Shown here: one piece after another, positions 42,852 to 55,264 of the stretch
Position numbering within the stretch: position 1 is the first letter of the stretch
How the letters are laid out: each line of letters begins with the position of its first letter
From: Channallabes apus
Lineage: Eukaryota > Chordata > Actinopteri > Siluriformes > Clariidae
Reading direction: 5' to 3'
Assembly: GCA_030522415.1 (NCBI GenBank)
Contig: CM060112.1
Coordinates: forward strand, 11,980,001-12,044,000
Length of the DNA stretch: 64,000 bases
Program-made: the position numbers and the translations under genes
The notes under the pieces: generated by a model
What the model saw: only the letters and a program-made list of their open reading frames with translations
Database searches by the model: none
Told to the model about the DNA's origin: nothing

Positions 42852-43692
42852 CACTCACCTAAAGGATTATTAGGAACACCTGTTCAATTCCTCATTAATG
42901 CAATTATCTAATCAACCAATCACATGGCAGTTGCTTCAATGCATTTAGGGGTGTGGTCCTGGTCAAGACAATCTCCTGAACTCCAAACTGAATGTCAGAA
43001 TGAGAAAGAAATTTACATACAATTTGCACGAGTTCACCAAAATTGGACAGTTGAAGACTGGAAAAATGTTGCCTGGTCTGATGAGTCTCGGTTTCTGTTG
43101 AGACATTCAAATAGTAGAGTCAGAATTTGGCGTAAACAGAATGAGAACATGGCTTGTTACCATCATGCCTTGTTACCACTGTGCAGGCTGGTGGTGGTGG
43201 TGTGATGGTGTGGGGGATGTTTTCTTGGCACACTTTAGGCCCCTTAGTGCCAATTGGGCATCGTTTAAATGCCACGGCCTACCTGAGCATTGTTTCTGAC
43301 CATGTCCATCCCTTTATGACCACCATGTCCCCATCCTCTGATGGCTACTTCCAGCAGGATCATGCACCATGTCACAAAGCTCGAATCAGTTCAAATTGGT
43401 TTCTTGAACATGACAATGAATTCACTGTACTAAAATGGCCCCCACAGTCACCAGATCTCAACCCAATAGAGCATCATTGGGATGTGGTGGAACGGGAGCT
43501 TCGTGCCCTGGATGTGCATCTCACAAATCTCCATCAACTGCAAGATGCTATTCTATCAATATGGGCCAACATTTCTAAAGAATGCTTTCAGCAACTTGTT
43601 GAATCAATGCCACGTAGAATTAAGGCAGTTCTGAAGGCGAAAGGGGGTCAAACATCATATTGGTATGGTCTTCCTCATAATCCTTTAGGTGA

Positions 43693-43695
<3 letters not shown>
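42852..43695 (+). mobile_element. Tc1 transposon lacking its DNA-binding half, inside (TA)n
   Basis: The ends are CACTCACCTAAAGGATTATT and its inverted copy. After about 145 bases the sequence jumps into the catalytic part: [18 protein letters not shown] (first Asp), a shift to the next frame near 43180, then YFQQDHAPCHKA (second Asp) and SPDLNPIEHHWD (Glu). It runs on to MPRRIKAVLKAKGG. The paired-type DNA-binding N-terminus is deleted. The right end is followed by TG then (TA)n rather than TA directly. Confidence 0.92.
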
Positions 43696-43742
<47 letters not shown>

Positions 43743-43746
<4 letters not shown>

Positions 43747-43845
43747 ATACACATACAGGTGAAACTGAAAAAATTACATTCTGAAACGGCATAATCATTG
43801 TTCTTTATTTTACTACGGTACCAATACACTCACCTAAGTCCTTTG
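43743..43845. mobile_element. Tc1 terminal fragments
   Basis: CAGGTGAAACTGAAAAAATT at 43757 resembles another Tc1 terminus. TACACTCACCTAA near 43828 repeats the end of the 42852 element. No inner part remains. Confidence 0.5.
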
Positions 43846-44543
43846 TTTTTTTTTTTTGTTTTTTTACATACATCACTGACAGTATTGTATATGTGCTGCA
43901 AAGTTTTTCATGACTAAATTTGTAGTCAGTTTGCACCTTGCTTGAAATATTGAACAGCTGGTCTTCACTCAGTGGTGCACAGACTGCTATTGTTTTGACT
44001 CTGCGTCTTGTTCAGGGTGAATTGATGGTGACTTCTGCGGTAATTGGATGCATAGCAACAATAGAGTGCTAACAATACAACCATGCTCGTCGCGGTGTTC
44101 AAACAGGGAATCTATTGTCTCATACGGAGATCCAAACAATACAATATTATGCCTCTCTGTTTGACCATATCAGTAGATTTCATACTGCCTAATGCAAATC
44201 AGAACACATAAAAATGTCTTGCCATGAATATAAAAACCCAAGGAATCTGATATGGGTGAAAATCTGCTGTTTCAACATGCTGTCATCTAAAATTAATGCT
44301 TAAAGGTTGAAAACATTATGTACAAGCCTTAACGGAATACTAAGATCTATAATAGAAGCAGGTACGCTGATCTTTTTTATGGTCTGGGGCAATGGTGGGC
44401 TACGGCGAGGGGGAAATAAGTATCCGGGGCATTTTGTTTTAGTTGTTTAATATACAGTACAGCCAGAACATACTGTATATTTACTTTAGATTGATTCATA
44501 CAGTATAATATTGTTTGTTTTTCCACTTATAAATATATGTAGG

Positions 44544-44669
44544 GCCTTGCGATGGATTGGCACCCTGTCCAGGGTGTACCCCGCCTAGTGCCCGAAGTCT
44601 CCTGGGATAGGCTCCAGGTCCCCTGCGACCCTGAACACAGGATTAAGCGGTATAGAAAATGAAATGATG
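44544..44669 (+). mobile_element. 5'-truncated SINE with 13-bp TSD
   Basis: Only the last 125 bases of the family are present, from GCCTTGCGATGGATTGGCAC to AAGCGGTATAGAAAATG and tail. AAATATATGTAGG at 44531-44543 recurs at 44670-44682. The clean duplication shows that the truncation happened at insertion. Confidence 0.92.
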
Positions 44670-44801
44670 AAATATATGTAGGTTACAAAAAACATGACTT
44701 GACACAAAAATAGCAATCATGATCAAAGTCCCTGATGGACGACATTATACTGTATAACCCTTATTAACAGTCCTGTAATAAGATGCAAGTTCATGTAAGT
44801 A

Positions 44802-45496
44802 CGAGGGTGAGTCAAAAATTATCCTCACTCTGGCTGTAGAATTTATTTACATCAACTTTTATAAAAGACAAATACATGTTTTTTTTCCTTGCTTTTCTAT
44901 TCACTTTGTCCATCTGTCCCACAAGCTTTAGTATTCCCTTATTAAAAACGTTTAAGGCTGAGCTGCAAGACATGAATGCACCGCTGTCTTCGCTTCTTCA
45001 TCAGAAGTGAATATTCATCCTTGTAGAGCTGCTTTTAGGGGACCAAGAAGTTGAAAATCCGATGGAGAGAGATCAGGAGTATAGGGAGGATGCTTTAACA
45101 CCTCAAAACAAAGTTCCTGCAGAGTGTCAACAGTGTGGGAAGTTGTGGATAAGACTCCGGCTCATAGTGATGAATCCGTGTCTCATCACCAGTGATGATT
45201 CTCTTTAAGAAACGTTGATCTTCTGTAAGGTATCTGTTCAAATTTTGTCTGCAGATAGCGAAACACTTTTGGATATCTGCCATCTTGCACGAATCACTGC
45301 ATGCTGCTCTTTTTTGTGCAAATCACAAGTGGGACATCCATTTTTGCTCGCACCACAGTTAGAAATGAACTGATGGAACGCGTTCACACCTGCACAGCTG
45401 AGACTTGACTGGGGAGACAATAGCTTCGAACTATAAAACCAACAGAATTTTAAACTTATCCAGTGTACGGATAATTTTTGACATGGTTCACTCTGA
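44802..45496 (-). mobile_element. mariner relic with both terminal repeats, internally deleted
   Basis: The left end CGAGGGTGAGTCAAAAATTA (after TA) and right GGATAATTTTTGACATGG are inverted. On the - strand a fragment at 45095-45283 reads FLKRIITGDETRIHHYEPES, the first-Asp block of mariner transposase; the usual Trp in DETW is Arg. Upstream VNAFHQFISNCGASKNG and KKEQHAVIRA are the N-terminal wording. The middle and the rest of the catalytic triad are gone. Confidence 0.85.
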
Positions 45497-45654
45497 AAGA
45501 GAGCGTCATGGTAGTAGGCTGCTTCTTTTCAGACAGTACAGGGCCATTACAGTATATGGCATTGAAGGAAACATGAATGAAGCAGTGCACCAGGACATAC
45601 ACCCTGGACATACACCCCTTGTGCATACACCACCTGGGCAGGATCTGTGAGGGT
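45497..45654. other. Spacer between mariner and Tc1 relics
   Basis: Contains short near-repeats of GGACATACACCC. No gene. Confidence 0.4.
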
Positions 45655-46015
45655 GTTCTTTGATGTCTGGCACCAATATGTTGGCAGCAGATCATTTGGG
45701 CGCTGTGTATGTGTGTATCGTGGGATCGGACCTCTGTGGATCAGACTTGTTTGTTTGGAGGCCAGGTCAGTGGCCTTGGGCTCCTTGCCTGCTGGGCTTG
45801 TGTGTGGCGAGCAGTGACACACTGGGCATTCTGGTGCCTTTTTATCGTTGTGGCCAGCATTGACTCTTTTTTTTCAGTAAGTTGTGCTGCATTGGTTTTT
45901 CTGTGGGGTTGGATTAGACACGCTAGTCTTTGCTGCCCACAAGCATAAATGAGCCCTCGGTTTTCTAGGGGCTTTCAACGTGTCCCTGATTACCTTGTGG
46001 AACTGAACATTTGTC
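45655..46015 (-). mobile_element. Tc1 relic with internal deletion (same family as 18352)
   Basis: Reversed, GATGTCTGGCACCAATATGT and GATCGGACCTCTGTGGATCA belong to the 3' part of the family. From about 45912, GATTAGACACGCTAGTCTTT and AGCATAAATGAGCCC belong to the 5' part, so the catalytic middle is deleted. An (AAT)n run follows at 46019-46041. Confidence 0.6.
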
Positions 46016-46074
46016 AAGGATAATAATAATAATAATAATAAATGATTTCTCACTATCACGCTCATTGTATCGAC

Positions 46075-46275
46075 CACTTTAACCTGTATACAGGGTTGTG
46101 GAGTGGAATCCCAGGAGACTTGGGGCACCCCATACAGGGTGCCAATCCAACGCAGGACACACGCACACACTCATTCACACACTACAGGCAATTTGAGAAT
46201 GAGAGCTGGCCTAATCTTTATGTCTTTGGACTGTGAGAGGAAACCAGAACACCCGGAGGAAACCCACCAACAACA
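46075..46275 (-). mobile_element. SINE copy, tail and body only
   Basis: ATACAGGGTTGTGGAGTGGA through GGGGCACCCCATACAGGGTG, a short CACACGCACACACTC part and GGACTGTGAGAGGAAACCAG. The tRNA-like head is absent and replaced by unrelated sequence. Confidence 0.8.
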
Positions 46276-46329
46276 TGCATTTGTGTTCATTATTTTTATT
46301 TGAATATTTCTGGGCTGTGGAACAAATTA

Positions 46330-46455
46330 TGTGAGTTTCCATTATTTCTTATGGAGTTTCGCTTTGATATACGAGTGCTTTGATATACAAGCATGCTTGC
46401 GGAGCAAATCATGCTCGCAATCCAAGGAGTGGAACCTATTTGCTAATACGTATCA
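46330..46455. mobile_element. Terminal fragment of a Tigger-like or related repeat
   Basis: TTTGATATACGAGTGCTTTG, GATATACAAGCATGCTTGCG and CTCGCAATCCAAGG are the wording of repeats related to the GTGGTACCTCG family at 20494. Diverged; limits uncertain. Confidence 0.4.
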
Positions 46456-48145
46456 ATCAAGCACATAATTTTTTTGGTCATATCATATTTATAAGAATAA
46501 ATCTGCTGTAGTTGGAGGTTTGGCGATTTAAACCATGGGTCATCATGCTGACATTCTTGGGCCTTCAGTTTCTTAATGAGATGTCTTAGTATTTTGTGAT
46601 GGACTGGACTGATGTGTGTTTGAAGGAGGATAAGGGAGGATGATTCCAGGGTTCAGGATGTGACATTTGGACTTGTATCGGTAAACAAAAAGCTTGGAAA
46701 AGGTTAGTATCTGTTAACTAATTTGCATACCTGCTAATGTAACATCTTCAGCTAAAAACTAACAAATCTTCTTAATTCATATAATAATTTACATCCTGAA
46801 CATATATACAGTGTAGATACAATTGTTTCATCAGGGTTATGGATGTGACATTAAACATACTTAAATGGGATTTAAGTAAAAATTAAAACAACCTTTTCTG
46901 GTCCCTTTCTCTGGTTTTCTTGGTAGTTTTCATCATTTTTGTGCCTCTTATTTTGATGCTCAGCATTGGACTTTGGAGTAAATGTTGAGTCAAATTAAGC
47001 AGATATAGTATGTATACTAGTGTGGTTTTACAGGAACCCTACGATGTACGTATCTATGCCTACTGCACCTATTCCCCATGGTGTGGTTGACCTTCGCACG
47101 GTATTCCGCAGAGTCTCCCTCCTGCCTTATATTCCTGTGAGAGATAAGGCACATATTGAAGATGAATGAATAAATGATTAATGTTCCAAAACAACTTGAG
47201 ATATGGCAACACGTATTCAAATTAGAAATGATTGAGCCAAGCTTCTCTCACAGAATATTCCATGATGCGTAAGCCTGAACGCAAAACCCGAGGTCACCAA
47301 AGCCAAAGAAATCCATAACGGGAAATTATTTGGAAGGTAATTATTTCTCCATCAGATACAAAGGCGGCCAAAATGTTGAAGTAGAAGGGGATTAGTGATG
47401 GCAATGTTCCACTGTTATCACTGGCCACAGGGGAAACACTGCACAAAGAAAGGAATTGGCCGTCTTTCATTATCTCTAGAGGGAAAATAAAATGAACAGA
47501 TAAAGACGGGATTGTGTGAACCTGTGTGTGGCTTTGCATCAAAATTCAACTATTTGCACTTGCAATTCATATTTCTCAGAACACGCAGAAGCAATCCGGG
47601 ACTTTTTCAGCTTCTTCCTACTGTAGCATGTGTTCGTCCATGGACCGCATTGAACCCACACATTAGAGAATCAGATCAGAGTCTTCAGGAAAATGTCTGT
47701 CTGGTTCGGAGAAGTTCCTGCAACATCCTAAAAATATCTGCTATAGTGGTTTGCTTTACAGTACATTATTATTATTAGAACAGGCTCACACCACAGTCTG
47801 AGTTAGAACAAACACATCATGGAAACTAGCGCTAAGGCCTCTGTGAATAAAATGTTGAGACAGGCAAGTTCTATATATAAATATACTGGATTTCTATATC
47901 CAGCATGTCTGTATGGAGCTTCACTTGTTCACTCTGTCACTATCATGGGTTTCCTTTGGGTTCCCAAGTGTTCTCCCAGCAGGTTTCCTACTCTTTATAT
48001 GATGAGATTGTACAGTAGTAAAAACCAATAGTGTTAATTAACTTGCATCCAAGACATTTTACACATTTCAAGGCAGAAAATGATTCTATTTTATAGGCAG
48101 ATCATATGATTTATGAAATTTTTCTGGCAATGTAACAAGACATTT
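46456..48145. other. Non-coding, nothing recognised
   Basis: AT-rich text; an (ATT)n trace at 47765. Open frames of 60-90 codons lack domain wording. Confidence 0.5.
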
Positions 48146-48157
48146 CGGTTTAAGAAT

Positions 48158-48535
48158 TCATTCATTCATTCATTTTCTATACCGCTTAATCCTGTGTTCA
48201 GGGTCGCGGGGGACCTGGAGCCTATCCCAGGAGACTTCGGGCACTAGGCGGGGTACACCCTGGACAGCGTGCCAATCCATCACAGGGCACACACACATAC
48301 ACACACTCACACACCCAATCACACACTACGGGCAATTTTGGAACGCCAATTAGCCTAATCTGCATATCTTTGGACTGTGGGAGGAAACCGGAGTACCCGG
48401 AGGAAACCCACCAAGCACGGGGAGAACATGCAAACTCCACGCACACAGAGACGGGAATCGAGCCTGGCCGGGGAATCGAACCCAGACCCTGGAGGTGCAA
48501 GGCGACAGTGCTAACCACTACACCACTGCGCCGCC
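48158..48535 (-). mobile_element. Full-length SINE with perfect 12-bp TSD
   Basis: The (TTCA)n tail lies at the left and the head GGGCGGCGCAGTGGTGTAGT (reversed) at the right. CGGTTTAAGAAT at 48146-48157 recurs at 48536-48547. The A and B boxes are intact and the sequence is very close to 16425 and 32503, suggesting recent activity. Confidence 0.94.
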
Positions 48536-49027
48536 CGGTTTAAGAATGTCTTGTCTTAATTTGACAATTCAATACATTTCATTATCAACACACATATTTT
48601 CACTCGCTCAAAGTTCTGAAAGGTTTCATAAAGTCCCAGGGTAAAAGCACTAATTTTTGACTTGGAAAAATGAAGTGGTTGACTGGAAAGTGATTATTTC
48701 CAAGCTGTGCCAATCCATTCATCATTCTAGGGCAGACCTGAGTGACGTCCAGGGGCCTAATTTAGGTGGTTTCTGGTCAATATATGACAATCTGAGTAGT
48801 TCTAGTAGTAGAGGAATTGCCTGGAGACTGGTTGGACCTCTAAGTAACCCTCATCATGGGGTATCTGCCATAAATGGAGTGGGGAGACGGGACATATTAT
48901 TTGAATAATATTCAGGCTTTCACTATCCCAAGTGTATTTGCTTGTGTGGAGTTGATTTGGGAGTCGTGTACTGGGATGATAGGAGCAGACAGATGCCTCG
49001 CTTATTAGCAATGCTATTAAAGCCAGT

Positions 49028-49113
49028 TGTGTGAGTGTGTGTGTGTGTGTGTGTGCTGGAGATGGAAAGAAAGGGAGAAAGAAGTCCCCCTTCCCCCGTC
49101 TCATACAGCAGAG

Positions 49114-49149
<36 letters not shown>

Positions 49150-49171
49150 TTGTGTGTGTGTGTGTGTGTGA
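49028..49171 (+). repeat. Compound (GT)n microsatellites
   Basis: Three (GT)n runs at about 49028-49055, 49116-49145 and 49151-49171, separated by an A/G-rich spacer. Confidence 0.9.
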
Positions 49172-49179
49172 GAGCTAGC

Positions 49180-49400
49180 TCTTTTCTGGGTCAGCTGCCT
49201 CTAAACCGAGTCGTTATCAAAGTGCTGCACAAGTCTTTGTCTTTCATCAGAAGAGGCCTATTGTCTGGCGAGTGGCGTCTCTGTGATGGTGACGGCTTCA
49301 CTCTTACTTCGTGATTTTAATTATCCCCTATGAGACCACAGCAGTTTGTCACAAGCTCGTCAACAATCCCTCCGAGGTCTGTGAATACTGCTTATGTCCC
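49180..49400. promoter_or_regulatory. Candidate non-coding regulatory element
   Basis: Unique-looking sequence with GTTATCAAAGTGCTGCACAA, GTGATTTTAATTATCC and CCTATGAGACCACAGC. These resemble homeodomain, TCF-like and Runx-type sites. Inference only. Confidence 0.2.
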
Positions 49401-50737
49401 CCTCCCTCCTCCCCTTCTCACCCAGCCTTTCCCTCCATCATCACTTCCACCAAGCTAGAGCTTCTTCTTAGCCGAACGTCTCCTGCTCAAATCAATGTTA
49501 CGCGCAGGCAGACAGCTCAGGAGTCAAACTCCGGTCACCGCTCTCTCATGCATCATCTGAGATCAATAGCAGGTTGGAACATTTGGGTGAATTTTAACCA
49601 GCTTTTCAACTTCATAACTTGATGTTAGAGGAGAAAGAGGGAAAGGGGGGGGATTTTTTATGTGCTCAAGTGATGAAGTTTTTTTTTTTTTTTCTTTTTC
49701 CTGCTGCTGTCAAGTTCTTATCTGAGTTCATCTCAAAGTCTTTAAATCGATTATGTTGTAAGTTTGCAATATGAGCGCTCCAGACAGACTTTATTCGTCT
49801 GATTTGAAAGATGAAACATGAAGAGCTATGATTTAAAATAAATAAAGAAGGAAATAAAACAAAACAAAAAATTAATAAATAAATATGAGGTGCTGAGGTT
49901 AGGATTTGGTTTGATTCTTTGAAATATTTCAAGCATGACAAAATGGACTGGATATCCAAAGCTCTAATTACAGTACATAACACAAAAGATGATTTTCAGA
50001 TCAAAAGAGAAACGAGCAAGTCCAAGGCGCAAAACTATTGATCTTTCATACTGTAACTGTGTAATTTAGCTAAAATTAAAAAAAAAAAAAAAGTTTTGTT
50101 AGTTCATTCCTATGAAACTTGGTAGATCCTTCAACCACTTCAGGGTTTACATAATATACCGAAAAGGTTGAGCCGCGGTGGACTTTGTGTCTCAGAAGTT
50201 GGTTCATTCTATATTCTACCTTAAATTATTGATTATTACATATAGTTCTGCAAGACTCCTCATCAGCTCTGCAATTAGATTCTGATTAGGTTTTTTTCAT
50301 GATATTTTAAAAACAAAATGTATTAGATGAACGGTAATTAAATTCAACTCCACATCAGCCGTAGGATTTTTATCTATAATATGATTATGAATAAATGTGA
50401 ATAACTAGAGATTTATAGGGTGTTAATTTCTGGCAAAATGCAATAAACACCACCTGTGGAATCACTAGTGGACCTCTAATGTAAATGAATTATTATTATT
50501 ATTATTATTTTACGCACTTACTGGATTCAGCAGTTTTAAGGTGAAGTGGGGTTGCTTTCACATGCTGTTTTTGTAACAGTTAATATTGGATAAATAACCA
50601 GATTAGTTTGTTACGTTTATAACATTTATTGTTAAAAGTAATCGAGATTAAAATAAGGATTGATTTGTGCTTTATTTTAGGGCAGAAATTCAAGAAAATG
50701 AGAATGTTAAGTTACTAAGTTTTAGTTTTAAGTTTTA

Positions 50738-50971
50738 GCCTTTATTCGTCACATATACATTACATAGTGAAATTCCTTATTCTTCGCATATACCAGCTTT
50801 TTTTGCTAGTACGCTGGGGTCAGAGTGCAGGGTCAGTCATTATACGGCGCCCAGGATTAAAGGCCTTGTTCGAGGGCCCAACAGTAGCAACCTGTTAGAG
50901 ATGGGGCTCAAACCGCCGACCCTCCCATCAGTAAGTCAGAGCCTTAACACACTGCGCCACCACCGGCCCCC
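50738..50971 (-). mobile_element. tRNA-derived SINE of a second family
   Basis: Reversed, a head GGTGGTGGCGCAGTGTGTTA with B box GGTTTGAGCCC is followed by TGTTGGGCCCTCGAACAAGG and a 3' end related to the TGTCACAT.TACA repeat. This wording is typical of a family widespread in teleosts. No exact duplication was found. Confidence 0.75.
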
Positions 50972-52369
50972 AACAAATGTGTTGCTTGTGTGACTTGGAA
51001 TGGTATAATGTAGTAAAATTTCAAATGTAAAACATCACATTACATTCGATTCTGGGGAATGGCACAAAAATAAACAAGTTGAGAAATAAACAATATTAAA
51101 TGATACATAATATTTTGTGCATGCTGTAGTTTATTTGAGTAACAGGGTGGTCACATTGAAACTCAGTGTGAATTTTGTGTAATTTTGCAAAACGCTACAA
51201 ATCCACCTCCCACAGTTTTTAAACAAATTGTGTTTGTACACATAATGAAATTGGAATGAGGAAAAAAGCTGGACAGTTATTTTGCATTCAAAATCTTTTA
51301 ATATTATTGAAGATCATGAGCAACATTTAATAAAAAAAAAATAGAAATACTTCAATCTCATCAGCCTCCGAATCTACTGTAGCAGTTTTAGTTTCACCTC
51401 AGTAGTCGACAACAGTGCTGTATTACAGAAGTCCATGACTGCTGGGGAAAATGCACTGGCACTAAACGACTGTAAACATTCTTTAAATTGCTTCAACATT
51501 TTTCTAAAAACTATAGAACGCCTTTATTTAATTCACAGCAGTTTTATGACATAAAGAAAAGATTTGTTTGGCTATTTTGGTCATGATTTGCCTTTAAAAA
51601 GTTTTAAGGTTACAAATATAGCCACCGTTGTGGCGAGTGCCATAAAAGTTTACAACTCTTCTCTGTAACTCCTACACACATGTATGTAGATATTCACTGA
51701 CTGTAACAAAACAGGACATTAATACTTAGTAATACTTACGTATTAATAATATGATAACTGCAATACTACTTCCCAATAAAATGGAATACAAGATTACATA
51801 TAATAATACAATATTACATCCATATACTAGATTACAGTGCAATACTTGGGTCATATTTTTGTTGTTACTGTTAATAATATTAGTGTAATATGTTTGACAG
51901 TATGGTTATGTCTGTATGTTTAATCACTCAGAAGCCACTCAAACTTATTACACTCTCAAACTTATAGACCAATCGCTTTCCAGGTGTGATAGGATGCCCT
52001 TTGTGAGATGCTGTTCTTATTTCAGTAAGTGAGAAAGAATTGATTGATTCCATTCAATAAAACAACAGTCATTAAGTATCTGAGAGCATAAAGAATCGAT
52101 GATGATGGATGTCTAAAGGCAAGGACTGTGCATTAAGGACGTACGTAATCGTCAAAGCCGGTCAGCTCCTTAATAAATAGTGGACTTGATAATAACATCA
52201 GTCAGACACTAATCAATTCAAACACATCTTCAGGTGATCTATTGATCTGGAATGAAATACAAAATCCAGCCAGTTTCATGTATGTACAGTACTGTAGTGG
52301 TGCGCGTTTGTATGTGTGTTCGCATGAGCTAAAACCTCTCTCCAAGGTGCTTCAACGAGAACGTCCAGA
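50972..52369. other. AT-rich non-coding, nothing recognised
   Basis: No element ends; long homopolymers near 51331. Confidence 0.5.
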
Positions 52370-52925
52370 TATCTGAATGAGCATCGGAGCACTGATTAGG
52401 AAAATGTGGCTTAGCAAGCGTTTGCTAATGAGCGGAGCGCTGTTCTCGTTTATCTAATATTCCTCTCCGAACCTGCCTCATTCGTCACCCTACTCCCATG
52501 ACTCTCTCCAGCTGAGGATAAACGAGATTGGGCCTAAAATCGCTCCCCTCCCCTTACCCCCAGCGTGGAGGTGTGTGGGCAACATCACAGTGCTCATGAC
52601 AGATTCAGTAGGACACACACACACACACACACACGATCGTAACACACACTCCACATTGAAGATATCTCTGGAGGACACTCGTGTATCACTTTTTTTTTTT
52701 TTCCCTTCTTCTTCCTCCACTGCAGAAAGCACAGCGAGGGGATTTCTGCAGAAGCGTGGTCATTTTAATTAAGATCCATTATAGTGTCAGTGCAGATCTG
52801 CATATTAATTAAAACCGGGGAAAATAATAAGGCCAGGTCCGCACCATAATAAAAACACTGTGATGCAGATATTGTAAATGTGCCTGGTTAGTAGCTCTGG
52901 GGACGATTAATTAAAAGCGCAAGAC
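52370..52925. promoter_or_regulatory. Candidate developmental enhancer, homeodomain-site cluster
   Basis: CATTTTAATTAAGATCC (52762), GCATATTAATTAAAACC (52800) and CGATTAATTAAAAGCG (52905) put three TAATTA cores within 160 bases. CACCATAATAAAAAC lies between them. GTTTGCTAATGAGCGG (52421) and ATCTGAATGAGCATC (52370) lie upstream. A (CA)n run at 52612-52634 interrupts. No repeat ends are seen. Confidence 0.35.
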
Positions 52926-53044
52926 GGTAGGAATACACGAGCGTGTATAGAGGACCAAAGAGAAGAGGAACGAGACGAACAAAGAAAGAACATAGTTGAG
53001 TTGCAGAAATATTAACCATGACATCATTATATTCCTCATATACA

Positions 53045-53058
53045 CATTTGCATCATGA

Positions 53059-53096
<38 letters not shown>

Positions 53097-53532
53097 GTGT
53101 GAGAGAGAGAGATAGAGACAGACAGACACATTGAGAGTGAGACAATAGGAGTAAGAGAGATGAATGAGAGAGACAGACAGACCGACCATCAGATTATTGT
53201 GAGGACAGAATGAGACACAGCTGAGCGATGAGAGAGACACAGATGAGTGCGAAGTGAGACAGTGCCAGGTGAATGAGAGACAGACAGATTATGACTTGTG
53301 AGAGAGTGAGAAATATTGAGTAAGACAAAGAGAGACAGACAAACAGAGATATAAATGCGAGAGAGAGAGAGAGAGAGAGAGACGGTGTTGTGAAAGAAGG
53401 AGCGAGGAGATCTCGTCTCTCTCCCCATTCCTCACCTACTTCTCGTCCTGCACTGATTGAAGAAGTGTGTCTGTATATTCTCAGGCTCTATAAACATCCT
53501 CCTGGAGGTCATTGACAGGCAGTGTGTATGTG

Positions 53533-53569
<37 letters not shown>

Positions 53570-53575
53570 TCAGAC
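53045..53575. repeat. (GT)n, GA-rich and (CA)n low-complexity tract
   Basis: (GT)n at about 53060-53100, degenerate GAGA/GACAGACA text to 53345, (GA)n at 53359-53384 and (CA)n at 53536-53569. Open frames read from these tracts are artefacts. Confidence 0.9.
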
Positions 53576-55264
53576 AGCAGATTGGACCAGCACAATCAAT
53601 CTCACACTGACATATCGCAGACCTGTGTGTCGTGCGCTGCACACAGAGTTATATAGCTCACGGCACAACGTCAAAGCTCTCCACCTTTATACATTTTTTA
53701 AAAAATCCGGCACCGGATTCAACACCAAGACACAAACGAGCACAAAACTTGAGGAATTTATTAAGTCCTCACAATCCCTACCATGTTGGCTTTCCCTGCA
53801 GGCGCTGTATCCCAGCTCCTAGGCACCAAGGTCATGCAGCTCATAAACAAGCTCTCTGTGTAAATCCTCATTCTCATAACAACTTTCATAATTAAACCTC
53901 CCTTGCACGTTGTAGTCATGGCAACCAGGTCCTACTTGATGCCACAGGCAGACTGATCGAGCATTCCTTCAGCGGATATTTATATGATTTGAATTTAGCG
54001 CAGGTCACTGAGGTGCTTCTGCCAATGCAAGAGTTAATGATTTATTAATGATTCATGTAACAAGTCATTTGTCGCGGATGAATCGATGCATGAGCGATTC
54101 TGAATCATTCACACATCGGTTGAGCTTTTGTAAACTGTATGTACAGTAACGAAATAAATGTAATTAGTTGCTGTAGTGCAGCACATTATTTTTTAATATC
54201 TGTAAATATACCGTATGTTATTAAGTATTAATATTTTGGAAGAAGTTTAACTTACAATAGTTTTCTTATGAATTTCTACTCCACTACAGTACTGTACCCC
54301 ATTTCTTCATATTTTGCCTACAAAGAGACAGATTTAAAAAAAAATAGTTCTACATGCCTCCTAAAAGCCTTTTGTCTGTCATGTTTAGTTTGTTAAACCA
54401 CATGGTGACCTATGAATCATTCAAACAAAAATCATACCAAAGGATGATCAGGTGATTAGTGTACTGCTGATGCTGAATGCTGAGTGGTTGGAACAGACGA
54501 GAGGGGAAATGAGGTCGCTGCTGAGGCTGTTACATAAACAAGCAATTTCAAAATTCCAGCCTGTCACAGTAAAACATGTGTTCACATTTTCTTAAATTTA
54601 ATCTACATTTTTTTTTATTCTATTTATTATGGAGAAATGAGGGGAGGTGCCAGACATGGTACTGTACAATATATTAAGCGATATTCGTTGTTTCGTCTTT
54701 GTTGTGGGTTGAAAAACAGATTGAAACACAGAAAGCACATCAATCAGGAAACAGAGCATGGTTTATTTTGATTTTCGATTCTTGACCAAATCCAGAACAT
54801 TACTATTACAAATAAGGCCAGAAAAAATGCCTTCACTTCAACACCTACAGTATGGATTTATTCGAATGAGTGTTTTTTTTTATTTTAACAGAACAAAGAT
54901 CCGTTCCTTTCAAATGCTTTCTCTGCCTCCTGCCTCTCTGTTAAATCCGAGCAAACACACTGAGCCCGTGTTTGTGCTAGAGGTCATTTTCTTTAATGGG
55001 TAATCTAATGTTAGCTTGAAGTGAAGGAATCTTTCATAATGTCTGTGTTTGAAATGAATCCATCATTACCATGATTATGTGGCATGCATGGCGAGTTACT
55101 TAGCTAAGTAATTGGTAACTCGTGAGCAGCAATGCATTACAACACTGCCACCCAATACAAGAGCGACCCATGCTGAAACAAGAAACCACTGGAAGTTTTA
55201 TCCATTTCTATTAACTGACTGTTTCACCTTAGTTGGAGTTCATGCAGCTGTTAGTAGGTTCTAC
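53576..55264. other. Non-coding, nothing recognised
   Basis: Bases 54040-54120 hold several ATGATT/GAATCATT words (GAATCGATGCATGAGCGATT), which could be old inverted-repeat or homeodomain-type text. Confidence 0.4.

Noticed and set aside
49027..49314. Open frames rich in VCVCVC or THTHTH here and at many other sites
   Set aside because: Direct translations of (GT)n/(CA)n microsatellites.
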